From Desulfocarbo indianensis (lineage in GTDB: Bacteria > Desulfobacterota > Desulfarculia > Desulfarculales > Desulfarculaceae), in NCBI GenBank assembly GCA_001184205.1, contig LBMP01000010.1, positions 1 through 59,234 on the forward strand: a DNA stretch of 59,234 nucleotides, given 5' to 3'. The first letter of the stretch is position 1. Each line of letters begins with the position of its first letter. The translations under genes and the position numbers were made by a program. The notes beneath the pieces were generated by a model, which worked only from the letters and a program-made list of their open reading frames with translations, ran no database searches and was not told the origin of the DNA. Positions 33,877 to 42,747 of this stretch are shown in pieces.

Positions 33877-33896
33877 TTACGCAAACGTTTGCGTAA
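33877..33896. promoter_or_regulatory. LacI-type operator of the BKACE-TRAP operon
   Basis: A perfect 20-bp palindrome, TTACGCAAACGTTTGCGTAA, containing the same 12-bp core GCAAACGTTTGC as the regulator's promoter. It lies 59-78 bp before the first gene of the operon. A -10-like TATTTT sits at 33863-33868; the -35 box is not clear. Confidence 0.85.
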
Positions 33897-33954
33897 TCTG
33901 GGCCGCTGTCCTCCAGATTCTTATCGGTAGCCATAGAGAAGGGAATGGTTAATC

Positions 33955-34812
33955 ATGGACCGAGGCATACCCCCAGACAAAGTCATCATCACGGTTGCCC
34001 AGACCGGGGCCATCACCAACAAGAGCCTGAACCCCAACGTGCCGGAGCAACCCGCGGAAATCGCGGATTCGGCCTATGACTGCTACAACGAGGGCGCGGC
34101 CATCTGCCACATCCACGCCCGCGACGCCTCCGGCGAAAACACCTCGGAGATAGGAATATTCCGCGACATTCACGGCCGCATCCGGGAGAAGTGCAACCTC
34201 ATCCTCCAGGACAGCACCGGCGGCGGGCCCAACCTGAGCCAGGAAGAACGCATAAGATGCCTTGACGCCGGCCCGGAGATGGCCTCGCTCAACATGGGCA
34301 CCCTGATGAGGGTCTCCGGCCCCTACAAGGGCATACCCTGGTCCAACATGCCGCAGGAAATCGACTACTACGTGGGCGAGATGGCCAAACGCGGCATCAA
34401 GCCCGAGATGGAGGTCTATAGCCACGCCATGCTGGCCGAGGTGCGGCGGCTCATCGCCGACGGCCTGGTGGGAAAGCCCTACTACGTGAACATGGTGCTG
34501 GGCATGCGCTACCAGGGGGCCGAGCCCGCCACGCCCGACACGCTGGCCTCCATGGTGCGCCAGTTGCCGGCCGAGGCCATCTTCAACTGCACCGCGGTGG
34601 GTTCGGCCCAGACCAGCCTGGGAACCATGGCCATGATCATGGGCGGCTGCGTGCGGGTGGGCCTGGAAGACAATATCTACTACCGCAAGGGCGAGCTGGC
34701 CGAGAGCAACGCCCAGTTGGTGGCGCGCATGGCGCGCATCGCCCGCGAGTTGGGCAAGGAGCCGGCCACGCCCGACGAGGCCCGGCAATATCTGGGATTA
34801 AAAAACATCTAA
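33955..34812 (+). CDS. BKACE family beta-keto acid cleavage enzyme
   Basis: A 285-residue member of the 3-keto-5-aminohexanoate cleavage enzyme family (BKACE). These zinc enzymes cleave a beta-keto acid with acetyl-CoA to acetoacetate and a new CoA ester. Seen: VIITVAQTGAITNKSLNPNVP at the N-terminus, the metal-binding CHIHARDASGENT near residue 50, LILQDSTGGGPNLS near 82, and MEVYSHAMLAEVRRL near 145. The start at 33955 follows GGGAAT and is close behind the LacI-type operator. The next gene is a hydroxyacid dehydrogenase that could make its keto substrate. The substrate identity is open; dehydrocarnitine is one known example in the family. Confidence 0.88.
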   Translation: MDRGIPPDKVIITVAQTGAITNKSLNPNVPEQPAEIADSAYDCYNEGAAICHIHARDASGENTSEIGIFRDIHGRIREKCNLILQDSTGGGPNLSQEERIRCLDAGPEMASLNMGTLMRVSGPYKGIPWSNMPQEIDYYVGEMAKRGIKPEMEVYSHAMLAEVRRLIADGLVGKPYYVNMVLGMRYQGAEPATPDTLASMVRQLPAEAIFNCTAVGSAQTSLGTMAMIMGGCVRVGLEDNIYYRKGELAESNAQLVARMARIARELGKEPATPDEARQYLGLKNI

Positions 34813-34834
34813 TAGCGGAGTTGAATTAGCCAAG

Positions 34835-35800
34835 ATGAATACCTCCGAAATAAAAAACATCGCCATCATCGGTTTGGGCACCATGGGCCCCGGCATAGCC
34901 CAGGCTTTCGCCCAGGCCGGCTACCAAGTGACCGGCTACGACCTGAACCCCGCGGCGGCCCAAACCTGCCAAACCATCGTGGCGGGGATCATCGAAAACC
35001 TGAAAGAGTTCGACCTGATTTCAGCGGAAGAGGAAAAGGCCAGCCTGGGCAACATCGCCTACGCCGATTCCCTGGCCGAAGCGGTGCGCGAGGCGCATAT
35101 CGTGGTGGAGGCGGTGAGCGAAAACCGCGACATCAAGCGCGCGGTGTACAGCCAGGTCGACGAATGCGCGCCGGAGGACAGCTATCTCTGGAGCAATACC
35201 TCGACCCTGAACATCTACGAGCTGGCGCCCGCCAAACGCCTGGCCAACACCATAATCGCCCATTGGTTCGCGCCACCTCACATCGTTCCCCTGGTGGAGG
35301 TGGTCAAGGACTCCCGGGTCGCGCCCTCAACCGTGGAAACAGCCTTGGACCTGCTCGAGAAGCTCAACAAGATAACCATCGTGCTGGAAAAATACGTGCC
35401 GGGTTTCGTGATCAACCGCATTCAGCGCAACCTGGGACGGGAGGTCTTTTTCCTGCTGGACCAAGGCTACATCAGCCCCGAGGACCTGGACATGGCCATC
35501 AAGGCCAGCATCGCCCCCCGCATGATGGTGCTGGGCCTGGTGCAACGCTACGATTTCACCGGCTTGGACTTGAGCGCCCGCAACCTGGCTGACGAGAGCT
35601 TTTTCGATCCTCCCGTGGATAACAATCCGGCTGCGCTGGCCAGCAAGATCGAGCGGGGTGATTTGGGAGTGAAAACCGGCCGCGGGTTTTTCGATTACAG
35701 CGATCGCGACCTGACCGAGGTGCTCAAGGAGCGGGACCGCTACCTGCTCAAGGTTTTGGAGAGCGTCAGGTTTTGTCTGGAGAAAAAACGCCTGGTTTAA
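34835..35800 (+). CDS. 3-hydroxyacyl-CoA-type / carnitine-type dehydrogenase
   Basis: A 321-residue NAD-dependent dehydrogenase. The Rossmann motif IAIIGLGTMGPGIAQAFAQAG starts near residue 9, with the dinucleotide-specific Asp in VTGYDLNPAA. SNTSTLNIYELA near 130 and IIAHWFAPPHIVPLVEVV near 150 hold the catalytic Ser/Asn/His set. GFVINRIQRNLGREVFFL (about 190) begins the C-terminal domain. It lies 22 bp behind BKACE. Together they would oxidise a 3-hydroxy acid and cleave the resulting beta-keto acid, as carnitine dehydrogenase and its BKACE partner do. CoA-ester or free-acid substrates cannot be separated by eye. Confidence 0.85.
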   Translation: MNTSEIKNIAIIGLGTMGPGIAQAFAQAGYQVTGYDLNPAAAQTCQTIVAGIIENLKEFDLISAEEEKASLGNIAYADSLAEAVREAHIVVEAVSENRDIKRAVYSQVDECAPEDSYLWSNTSTLNIYELAPAKRLANTIIAHWFAPPHIVPLVEVVKDSRVAPSTVETALDLLEKLNKITIVLEKYVPGFVINRIQRNLGREVFFLLDQGYISPEDLDMAIKASIAPRMMVLGLVQRYDFTGLDLSARNLADESFFDPPVDNNPAALASKIERGDLGVKTGRGFFDYSDRDLTEVLKERDRYLLKVLESVRFCLEKKRLV

Positions 35801-35801
35801 A

Positions 35802-35841
35802 GGCGGCCCCATGGGAACCGTGCCTGAGCATGGGGGCCGCC
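35802..35841 (+). terminator. Intra-operon hairpin before the TRAP genes
   Basis: GGCGGCCCCATG pairs with CATGGGGGCCGCC (one bulge) directly after the dehydrogenase stop. No T-run follows. It may stabilise or partly terminate the mRNA and so set different levels for enzymes and the binding protein. Confidence 0.5.
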
Positions 35842-35924
35842 CGCCTGGGAACCTGGGAAGGGAGGGAGCCGCTTCCAGTTCCTGACCGCCTAACCCGACA
35901 ACATTGCAATTGGGAGGACTGACC

Positions 35925-36965
35925 ATGTTGAAACGAGTGTGTGTCTTTATCTCGCTGGCCGCGTTTCTGATAGCGCCGGCGGCCTTCATGCTGGACGCGA
36001 AGACCGCCCAGGCCAAGGACGAGGTCTACCACTGGAAGTGCCAGGGCCATTGGCCCATGGCCAGCACATCTTACTCGGGCAGCGGCCAGGCCGTGGCCGA
36101 GCTTGTCAAAAAACGGACCAACGGACGCCTGGTGATAGAGCTGTTCCCGGCCGGAGCCCTGGTGCCGCCCAAGGAAATCTTCAACGCCGTTAAAAGAGGC
36201 ATGGTCCCCATGGGGGTTACCTCCTCGGCCTACCCCCGCTCCCAGGTGCCCTTGTTCAACATAACCTCGGGGCTTCCCTTGAACTTCAAGTACGCTTGGG
36301 AAGCGGTCTATTTCCACCAGATCCTGGGCTTCGAGCAGATGATGGTGGACGCCTGCGCCAAGCACGGCATCTTCTGCTCCAGCGACAGAATCTATTCCAC
36401 CGAGCTGGCCCTGAAAAAGCCGGTCAGCAAGATGTCGGATTTCAACGGCTTGAAGCTGCGCTCCTCGGGCGTCACCCAGGTCTACCTCAGCTCCATCGGC
36501 GCGGCGGCCTCCTACATTCCCGGCAGCGAAATCTATGCCGCCTTGGCCTCCGGGGTGGTCGAGGGCGCCCACTGGGGAGCGGTGCAGGGCAACGACAGCC
36601 TGAAATTCTACGACGTCTGCAAGTACCATCTGCTCACGCCCTTCAACTACGCCGCCGGCGACGTGTGGCTGGTCAATCAAAAGGAACTGGAAAAGCTCCC
36701 CGCGGATTTGCAGAAGATACTCATCTCCACCCTCAAGGAGCATTTCTGGCGGCGCACCAACGAATACCTCTATGAGGAAGCCAAGGCCCTGGCCGATATC
36801 CAGAAAAGCCAGGGCGTGCAGGTGACCGAGATCCCGCCCGAGGATTACAAGAAGATGCTCAAGGAGGCCGTGAAGGTCTGGGACGACGTGGCCGAGAAGA
36901 ACCCTGAATGCGCCAAGGCGGTGCAGATGCTGAAGGACTTCAACAAATCCCTGGGGCGGCTCTAG
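35925..36965 (+). CDS. dctP: TRAP transporter solute-binding protein
   Basis: A 346-residue periplasmic binding protein. The signal peptide is CVFISLAAFLIAPAAFML, with cleavage near AQA-KD. Typical DctP segments are seen: GQAVAELVKKRTNGRLVIELFPAG (about 50-70), AVKRGMVPMGVTSS, and FNGLKLRSSGVTQVYLSSIGA (about 170-190) whose Arg normally pairs with the substrate carboxylate. The start at 35925 has GGGAGGAC upstream. It delivers an organic acid to the permeases encoded next and is under the same LacI-type operator. The presence of the binding Arg supports a carboxylate substrate. Confidence 0.92.
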   Translation: MLKRVCVFISLAAFLIAPAAFMLDAKTAQAKDEVYHWKCQGHWPMASTSYSGSGQAVAELVKKRTNGRLVIELFPAGALVPPKEIFNAVKRGMVPMGVTSSAYPRSQVPLFNITSGLPLNFKYAWEAVYFHQILGFEQMMVDACAKHGIFCSSDRIYSTELALKKPVSKMSDFNGLKLRSSGVTQVYLSSIGAAASYIPGSEIYAALASGVVEGAHWGAVQGNDSLKFYDVCKYHLLTPFNYAAGDVWLVNQKELEKLPADLQKILISTLKEHFWRRTNEYLYEEAKALADIQKSQGVQVTEIPPEDYKKMLKEAVKVWDDVAEKNPECAKAVQMLKDFNKSLGRL

Positions 36966-37095
36966 GCGCGCGGGCTTTAAGTAGACGTAATCGGCCGGAC
37001 CGCGGCGGAGCGGTCAGGACCACCCAAGGCATATTCCCGGCGGGGAATAGAGCGGGCCGAGGCGGGAGGCCGCCAAGAGGGACTGGAGGAATGAG

Positions 37096-37638
37096 GTGGC
37101 GATGTTGAACAAGTTGGTGACGCGCATAGATGCGTTGAACGACTGGCTGGGTCGATGGATTGCCTTCTGCGTCATCCCCATCGCCGCCCTGGTCTTGTTC
37201 GAAGTAGTTTGCCGCTATCTGTTTAACTCTCCTACTGTCTGGTCCAACGAACTTACCCAGATGTTGTTCGGCGCCTATGTAATCCTCTCCGGAGGCTACA
37301 TAATGCGCTGGGGCGGGCACGTGAACGTGGATATCGTCTATGGCCGCTTGTCCGACAGAAGCAGAGCCATACTGGACATCGCCACCTCTTTCCTCTTTTT
37401 TCTCTTCGTCGGCATGATGGCCTATTACGGGGGCTCGCTGGCCTGGGAGTCCCTGACCATGCTGGAGCATTCGGAATCCGCCTGGAATCCGCCCATCTAC
37501 CCGGTCAAGCTCATGATCCCGCTGGGCTGCGTGCTGCTGCTGCTGCAAGGCCTGACCGGCCTTATCAAGAACATACACATTCTGATCACTGGTGAAGACC
37601 TTTCGGCGGACGCCGCTGGAGAAAAGGAAACATTATGA
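37096..37638 (+). CDS. dctQ: TRAP transporter small permease
   Basis: A 180-residue four-helix membrane protein. Hydrophobic stretches are IAFCVIPIAALVLFEVVC, LFGAYVILSGGYIM, ATSFLFFLFVGMMAYYGG and LMIPLGCVLLLLQGLTGL. VFEVVCRYLFNSPTVWSNELTQ-like loop residues (CRYLF...WSNELT) and GHVNVDIVYGRLS are the family's conserved parts. The start is GTG 37096 with GGAGG five bases upstream, or ATG 37102. It overlaps dctM by 4 bp and forms a complex with it in the inner membrane. Confidence 0.9.
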   Translation: MAMLNKLVTRIDALNDWLGRWIAFCVIPIAALVLFEVVCRYLFNSPTVWSNELTQMLFGAYVILSGGYIMRWGGHVNVDIVYGRLSDRSRAILDIATSFLFFLFVGMMAYYGGSLAWESLTMLEHSESAWNPPIYPVKLMIPLGCVLLLLQGLTGLIKNIHILITGEDLSADAAGEKETL

Positions 37639-38945
37639 GCATCGAGATGCTGACATTTCTGTTTTTCTTTTCCCTGATCTTTTTTCTCCTGCTGGGGCTT
37701 CCGCTGGCGTTCGTGTTGGGCGGGGTTTCCATCATCTTCCTCTATGTGACCTGGGGGCCGGAAGCCTTCTACATGATGGCGGCCCAATCATGGGGAACCA
37801 TGAACAAGTTCACTCTGGTGGCGGTTCCCTTATTCATCTTCATGGCCATGATTCTGGAAGGGTCGGGCACGGCCAACGATCTCTACGAGATGATGTACCA
37901 GTGGTTCGGTCCGCTAAGGGGAGGGCTGGCCATCGGCACGATCATCATCTGCGCCATATTCTCCGCCATGTGCGGCATCAGCGGGGCCGCCGTGGTGAGC
38001 ATGGGAGCCATCGCCCTGCCTTCCATGCTGCAAAGGCGCTACAACAAACTGATGGCCGTGGGCTGCATCAATTCGGGCGGAGGCTGGGGCATCCTCATCC
38101 CCCCCAGCGTGCCCATGATCCTCTATTGCCTGATCTCCGGCGAATCGGTGGGCAAGATGTTCGCGGGCGGCGTCATACCCGGCCTCATGCTGATGATCCT
38201 GGTTTCGGCCTATATAGCCATACGCTGTTTTCTGCAGCCCAAGATGGGGCCGGCCCTGCCCAAGGAGGAAAGGGGGGACTGGGCGCGCAAGTTCTGGGCC
38301 TTGAAGGCGGTGATACTCCCCCTGGTGATAGTGCTGTTGGTGCTGGGCTCCATAGTCTTGGGCGTCACCACCCCCACCGAGGCCGCCGCCATGGGCGTGC
38401 TCGGGTCATTGATTTCCGCCCTGGTCTACCGCCAGCTCAGTTGGCAGCTTATCGTCAAATCATGCGTGCGCACCTTCAAGCTGACCGGGATGATAATGTG
38501 GATTTTGTTCGGGGCCTACTGCTTCAGCGCCGCCTATCACGGCATGGGGGCTTCCCGCCTGATCGAACACATGATGGCCTACATTCCGGGAGGGCCGTGG
38601 GGCACCATCATCTTCATCCAGATCACCCTGTTCCTCCTGGCCATGGTGCTGGACCCGGCGGGCATCATGATGATCTGCCTGCCCATCTTCCTGCCGCTCA
38701 TCAAGAGCCATGGCTTTGATCCCATCTGGTTCGGAGTCCTCTTCATCATAAACATGGAGATCGGCTACATGACTCCGCCGTTTGGATTCAATCTCTTCTA
38801 CATGAAGGGAATCGTGCCGCCCAGCATAACCATGTCCGACATTTATCGTTCCGTGATTCCCTTTGCCATCGTGGAATCCGTGGGCCTGGCTTTGGTGATG
38901 ATATTCCCCGCCATCGCCACCTGGTTGCCGAACTGGCTCTTCTAG
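37635..38945 (+). CDS. dctM: TRAP transporter large permease
   Basis: A 436-residue membrane transporter subunit with about twelve hydrophobic segments, driving sodium-coupled uptake. Seen: LLLGLPLAFVLGGVSI, VAVPLFIFMAMILEGSG, GAAVVSMGAIALPSML followed by NSGGGWGILIPPSVPMILY (first hairpin, conserved), and later TPTEAAAMGVLGSL, LDPAGIMMICLPIFLPL and IGYMTPPFGFNLFYMKG. All the conserved signatures are present, so this system is intact, unlike the second TRAP locus near 55 kb. The start shares ATGA with dctQ. Confidence 0.95.
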   Translation: MSIEMLTFLFFFSLIFFLLLGLPLAFVLGGVSIIFLYVTWGPEAFYMMAAQSWGTMNKFTLVAVPLFIFMAMILEGSGTANDLYEMMYQWFGPLRGGLAIGTIIICAIFSAMCGISGAAVVSMGAIALPSMLQRRYNKLMAVGCINSGGGWGILIPPSVPMILYCLISGESVGKMFAGGVIPGLMLMILVSAYIAIRCFLQPKMGPALPKEERGDWARKFWALKAVILPLVIVLLVLGSIVLGVTTPTEAAAMGVLGSLISALVYRQLSWQLIVKSCVRTFKLTGMIMWILFGAYCFSAAYHGMGASRLIEHMMAYIPGGPWGTIIFIQITLFLLAMVLDPAGIMMICLPIFLPLIKSHGFDPIWFGVLFIINMEIGYMTPPFGFNLFYMKGIVPPSITMSDIYRSVIPFAIVESVGLALVMIFPAIATWLPNWLF

Positions 38946-39008
38946 CGGACCGCGAACCTGGGCCGCTTGCATGACGGCATCTTCTTGAGCCTTAAAAAGA
39001 CAAAGGTG

Positions 39009-39033
39009 GCCCGCTCCCCCTAGAGGGGCGGGC
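39009..39033. terminator. Hairpin between convergent dctM and permease genes
   Basis: GCCCGCTCCCC pairs with GGGGCGGGC (one bulge) across a short TAGA loop between two convergent stops. On the minus strand the nearby CTTTGTCTTTTT makes a plausible T-rich tail further on. Confidence 0.5.
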
Positions 39034-39071
39034 TATCCGCTTGGCGGTAGATCTGTTGCTGTTAAGCCGGT

Positions 39072-40478
39072 TCAGCGTCCGGATTTATTCATCCGTTTCC
39101 TGAAAAACCAATACAACGCCAGTCCGGAGGCCAGGGTGATGCCCGAGGGCAGGCCCCGCCAGGGATTGTCCACCAGGGCGAACCCCACCATGGCCAGATT
39201 GGCGGCTATGAAGACCAGGGGAGTGAGGGGATAGCCCGGCACCCGAAAGGCCACGGGGCGCGGGTCGCGGCGGCGCAGCGCGAAAAGCCCGGCCACGGCC
39301 AGCGCGGCGAACAGGGAAAGGGTGAAGCCGATATAAAACAGCAGGGCCTCGAATGAAGCGGTCAGCACCATGATGGCCGCGATGAGGCATTGCAGCCAGA
39401 TGGCGTTGCTCGGCAGGCCGGAGGCCGGATCGATGCGGCCCAGAAAGCCCAGGAACAGGCCGTCGCGGGCCATGGCGAAGTACACCCGGGGGCCGGCCAG
39501 GATCATGGCCCCCAAGCCGGAAAGCAGGCAGAGGCACACCGCCGCGCTCAAGGCCCGGCCCGCTCCCGGCCCCAGGAGAGCCTTGGCCGCCAGGGCGCCG
39601 ATCTCTTTCACCCCCGGTATGCCGGCCGGCCCCAGGGCGGCCAGATAGGCCACGTTCAACAATAGATAGAGAACCATCACCAGGCCGGTTCCCCACATCA
39701 GGGCCAGGGGCAGGTTGCGCCGGGGATTTTTTATCTCGCCGCCCAGGTAGGCGGCGGCGTTGAAGCCGCTATAGGCGAAAGACACGAACACCAGGGCCGT
39801 GGCCACCGAGCCGGCGTCCGGGGCCTGGGAGCCCATGGCCGCTAACGGGCTCCAGGGCTCGCTGGCGGGCCACAGGGAGAGGCCGGCCGCGATAAGCACG
39901 GCCAGCACCAGTATCTTGAACACGGTCAGGACATTCAAGATGCTGATCCCCAAGCCCAGGCTTTTGGCGTGCAGCAGGGTGAAGGCGGCGATGAAAAACA
40001 GGGCGAGCAGGTTTTCCGCCGTGAGGGCCAGTCCGCCCATGGCCAGGAAAGGCTCCTGGGGAGCGCCGGGCCAGGCTTGCAGAAGATAGCCCGCTGCCGC
40101 CACCGCCGAGGCGGCTATGGGCGCGGAAAAGCCCACCACCAGCGATACCCAGCCGGAGAGAAAAGCCCAGGCCGGGCCGAAGCTCTCGCGCAGGAACACG
40201 TATTCCCCGCCGGCGTGGGGCAGGCGCGCGCCCAGTTCGCCATAGCTCAGGGCTCCGGTGAGGGCTATGAGTCCGCCCACCAGCCAGCAGGCCAACAGCC
40301 ACCAGGGATCGCCCAGCATTTGCATGATGAAGCCGCTGGTGGTGAAGATGCCCGAGCCCACCATGTTGGCCACGATCACGCAGCCGGCCGAGGCCAAGCC
40401 AACCCGTCGCACCAGTTGTGAAGAGTCATCAATATCCTGGGAAGCTTTTCTCTGTTCAGCGCCCGAATCCGCTCGCAT
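39072..40478 (-). CDS. APC-family amino acid permease
   Basis: A 468-residue transporter with about 12 membrane helices. The first helix region VGLASAGCVIVANMVGSGIFTTSGFIM contains the glycine-rich substrate-binding GSGIF motif, followed by ALSYGELGARLPHAGGEYVFLRESFGPAWAFLSGW, a hallmark of the family. Later helices include VFVSFAYSGFNAAAYLGGEIKNPRRNLP. It probably exchanges or imports an amino acid; the substrate is not evident. The N-terminal 25 residues are hydrophilic and cytoplasmic. It is a single gene, convergent to the TRAP operon. Confidence 0.88.
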   Translation of the reverse strand: MRADSGAEQRKASQDIDDSSQLVRRVGLASAGCVIVANMVGSGIFTTSGFIMQMLGDPWWLLACWLVGGLIALTGALSYGELGARLPHAGGEYVFLRESFGPAWAFLSGWVSLVVGFSAPIAASAVAAAGYLLQAWPGAPQEPFLAMGGLALTAENLLALFFIAAFTLLHAKSLGLGISILNVLTVFKILVLAVLIAAGLSLWPASEPWSPLAAMGSQAPDAGSVATALVFVSFAYSGFNAAAYLGGEIKNPRRNLPLALMWGTGLVMVLYLLLNVAYLAALGPAGIPGVKEIGALAAKALLGPGAGRALSAAVCLCLLSGLGAMILAGPRVYFAMARDGLFLGFLGRIDPASGLPSNAIWLQCLIAAIMVLTASFEALLFYIGFTLSLFAALAVAGLFALRRRDPRPVAFRVPGYPLTPLVFIAANLAMVGFALVDNPWRGLPSGITLASGLALYWFFRKRMNKSGR

Positions 40479-41075
40479 ATGTCCCTCTGCAAAGTTGTCA
40501 GCGACCGCAAGTGTATGCCCTGTAAGTCATACCTTCTTAAATTGGCATGCGGGCTCGCTCCCGCCAGGGAATGGCGAATGCCCGCCGGCTTGGGTCGGCG
40601 GTGTCATGCGAAATATAATTTCCGGCATTTTGCTTGTCTTGTTGCTGGCGGCCGCGGCTTCAGCCGGGGCCAAGGCGTCCGCTCCTGTTCGCGTCACAGG
40701 GCAGGTCCAGCAGCCTTTGCGGCGTTCCTGAGAATATCCGGCCCGCTTGCCTCAAGCGCGGGTGAGACACCACGGTATCATAATTTCCGGTTATTTTCAC
40801 AGCATGTTTGGGCCGGAGGGGGAGCTTGCTATATTTTATTGAATATATCGCTTGGTCGGGCGCCCGGCCAGGGGCCATCAGCGGGTTGATCGGCCGCCCG
40901 TCAATAAAAGGCGCTTTGGCGGACAATAGATGTTATACTCGTATTCATAAAATCGCTCCGAGGCCTCATGTCATCATGCTGGCCCACCTTCCTTAAAACG
41001 GCCTTCGGCTTATACCCGGGATTTGTTTAACAATCGCAAGCTACGCAGCAGCACTTGAGCAATGGAGGGCGCTTC
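40479..41075. other. Intergenic region with a possible remnant signal peptide frame
   Basis: 597 bp without an established gene. A short frame at 40606-40731 (41 codons) begins with a convincing signal peptide (MRNIISGILLVLLLAAAASAGA) but runs out after 20 more residues, so it could be a tiny secreted peptide or the start of a lost gene. The rest, 40732-41050, is AT-richer with inverted stretches such as CGGCCGCCCG but no clear promoter or RNA. Confidence 0.4.
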
Positions 41076-42605
41076 ATGCGGGTTCTTCTGATATATCCCC
41101 GTTATCCAGATACTTTTTGGAGTTTTAAACACGCTTTGCGCTTCGTGCGGCGCAAGGCCGCCTTTCCGCCCTTGGGCCTTTTGACCGTGGCGGCCATGTT
41201 GCCCGCCCATTGGGAAAAACGGGTCAGGGACCTGAACGTGGCTCCTCTCAGCCAGGAAGACTTGTCCTGGTGCGATCTGGTATTCATAAGCGCCATGGTG
41301 GTGCAACGGGATTCCACCAGGGAAGTATTGAAAACCTGCCAAAGCCTGGGCAAAAAAGTGGTGGCGGGCGGGCCGTATTTTACCCATCTGCCAGACGACC
41401 TGGAGGGCGTGGACCACGTAATCGCCGGCGAGGCGGAAGATATCCTGCCGGAATTTTTGGCGGATTTTGCCGCGGGCCGCGCCCGGCCTCTTTATAGGGC
41501 CGAAGGTCACCCAAATCTGCAGAAAACGCCGCCGCCGCTTTGGGAGCTTATTGATTTCAAGGACTATCGCACCATGTCGGTGCAGTTCACCCGCGGCTGC
41601 CCCTTTGATTGCGATTTCTGTGATGTGGTGGCGCTCTTTGGCCGGCGGCCCCGTTTCAAGACCGGCAGCCAAGTCATCAATGAATTGGAACAACTATATA
41701 AGCTGGGCTGGCGCGCGGCGGTGATGATGGTGGACGACAATTTCATCGGCAACAAGCGTCAGGCCAAGGAGCTCTTGGCCCAAATGGCGGCCTGGCAAAA
41801 AAAGCGGCGCTATCCTTTCTCGTTCTTCACCCAGGCCAGCGTGAACCTGGCCGATGACCCCGAACTCTTGCATCTGATGGTGAAGGCCAACTTCACCGAG
41901 GTGTTCCTGGGCCTGGAGACCCCCTCGGACTCTTCCCTGAAGGAATGCAACAAGCATCAGAATCAGGGGCGGGATATGGTGGAGGCGGTGCGCGTCATCC
42001 AAAGCTTTGGCATAGAAGTCATGGCGGGCTTCATCGTGGGCTTCGACGCGGACCCGCCTTCCATATTCAAGGACCAGGTGAGTTTCATCAGCCAGGCCGC
42101 CATCCCCACCGCCATGGTGGGTCTGCTCTCCCTCATGCCGGGCACCAAGCTCTATGAGCGCATGCGCGGGCAGAACCGCGTCCTGGGCTTGCCTTCCGGC
42201 GACAACGCCATGGACGCCAAGGCCCTTAACTTCATCCCCAAAATGGGAGCGCCCGCTCTGCTGGAAGGCTACAAGGAGGTATTGCGCCGGCTGTACGAGC
42301 CCCGGGCCTATTACCGCCGCTCCCTGGCCTTTCTGAAAAGGAGCGGCCGGGCGCTGAAAAGGCGGGCCGCGCCCCGCGCCCGGGTTTCCTGGAAGGACAT
42401 GGCTGCCGGAGTCAGGATATTTTGGCGGCTGGGGTTCCGGGAGCAGGGCCGCTGGGCCTATTGGACCTATCTGTTAAGGGTGTTCTTAAGCCGGCCCGGC
42501 AAGATGTCCATGGCCATCAGCCTGGCGGCCACGGGTTACCATCTGCGCATGGTAACCTTGCGTTTCGTGCGCTCGGCCACCAACCCCCTGGAGCCGGTCA
42601 ATTAG
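41076..42605 (+). CDS. B12-binding radical SAM protein with DUF4070
   Basis: A 509-residue protein. The N-terminal B12-binding domain (MRVLLIYPRYPDTFW, ...VFISAMVVQRDST, KKVVAGGPYFTHLP) spans about 1-130. The radical SAM cluster motif CPFDCDFCDVV (CxxxCxxC) is near residue 185, followed by MVDDNFIGNKRQAKELL and FLGLETPSDSSLKECNKHQN. A DUF4070 domain (about 350-505) completes it. The architecture is shared with hopanoid methylases and related enzymes acting on lipids or membrane molecules. The C-terminal 120 residues are basic with hydrophobic stretches, which would suit a membrane-associated substrate. The start at 41076 follows GGAGGG; the substrate is unknown. Confidence 0.85.
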   Translation: MRVLLIYPRYPDTFWSFKHALRFVRRKAAFPPLGLLTVAAMLPAHWEKRVRDLNVAPLSQEDLSWCDLVFISAMVVQRDSTREVLKTCQSLGKKVVAGGPYFTHLPDDLEGVDHVIAGEAEDILPEFLADFAAGRARPLYRAEGHPNLQKTPPPLWELIDFKDYRTMSVQFTRGCPFDCDFCDVVALFGRRPRFKTGSQVINELEQLYKLGWRAAVMMVDDNFIGNKRQAKELLAQMAAWQKKRRYPFSFFTQASVNLADDPELLHLMVKANFTEVFLGLETPSDSSLKECNKHQNQGRDMVEAVRVIQSFGIEVMAGFIVGFDADPPSIFKDQVSFISQAAIPTAMVGLLSLMPGTKLYERMRGQNRVLGLPSGDNAMDAKALNFIPKMGAPALLEGYKEVLRRLYEPRAYYRRSLAFLKRSGRALKRRAAPRARVSWKDMAAGVRIFWRLGFREQGRWAYWTYLLRVFLSRPGKMSMAISLAATGYHLRMVTLRFVRSATNPLEPVN

Positions 42606-42747
42606 CCGCCGGCGGCTGGGGCTCGCTGAAAAGTAGCTGAAAAATCAGGGGCGGCTGGGGCCCGCTCATGGTAAGTAGTGCGCCAAGCCAAGGGCGCTCT
42701 CCCGGGCTCCCCAGGGAGCGCCTTGGCGGATAGCTTTATCAATACAA

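Noticed and set aside
40660-40926. 88-codon minus-strand frame in the 40.5-41 kb gap
   Set aside because: No ribosome-binding site, low-complexity content and no recognisable pattern.
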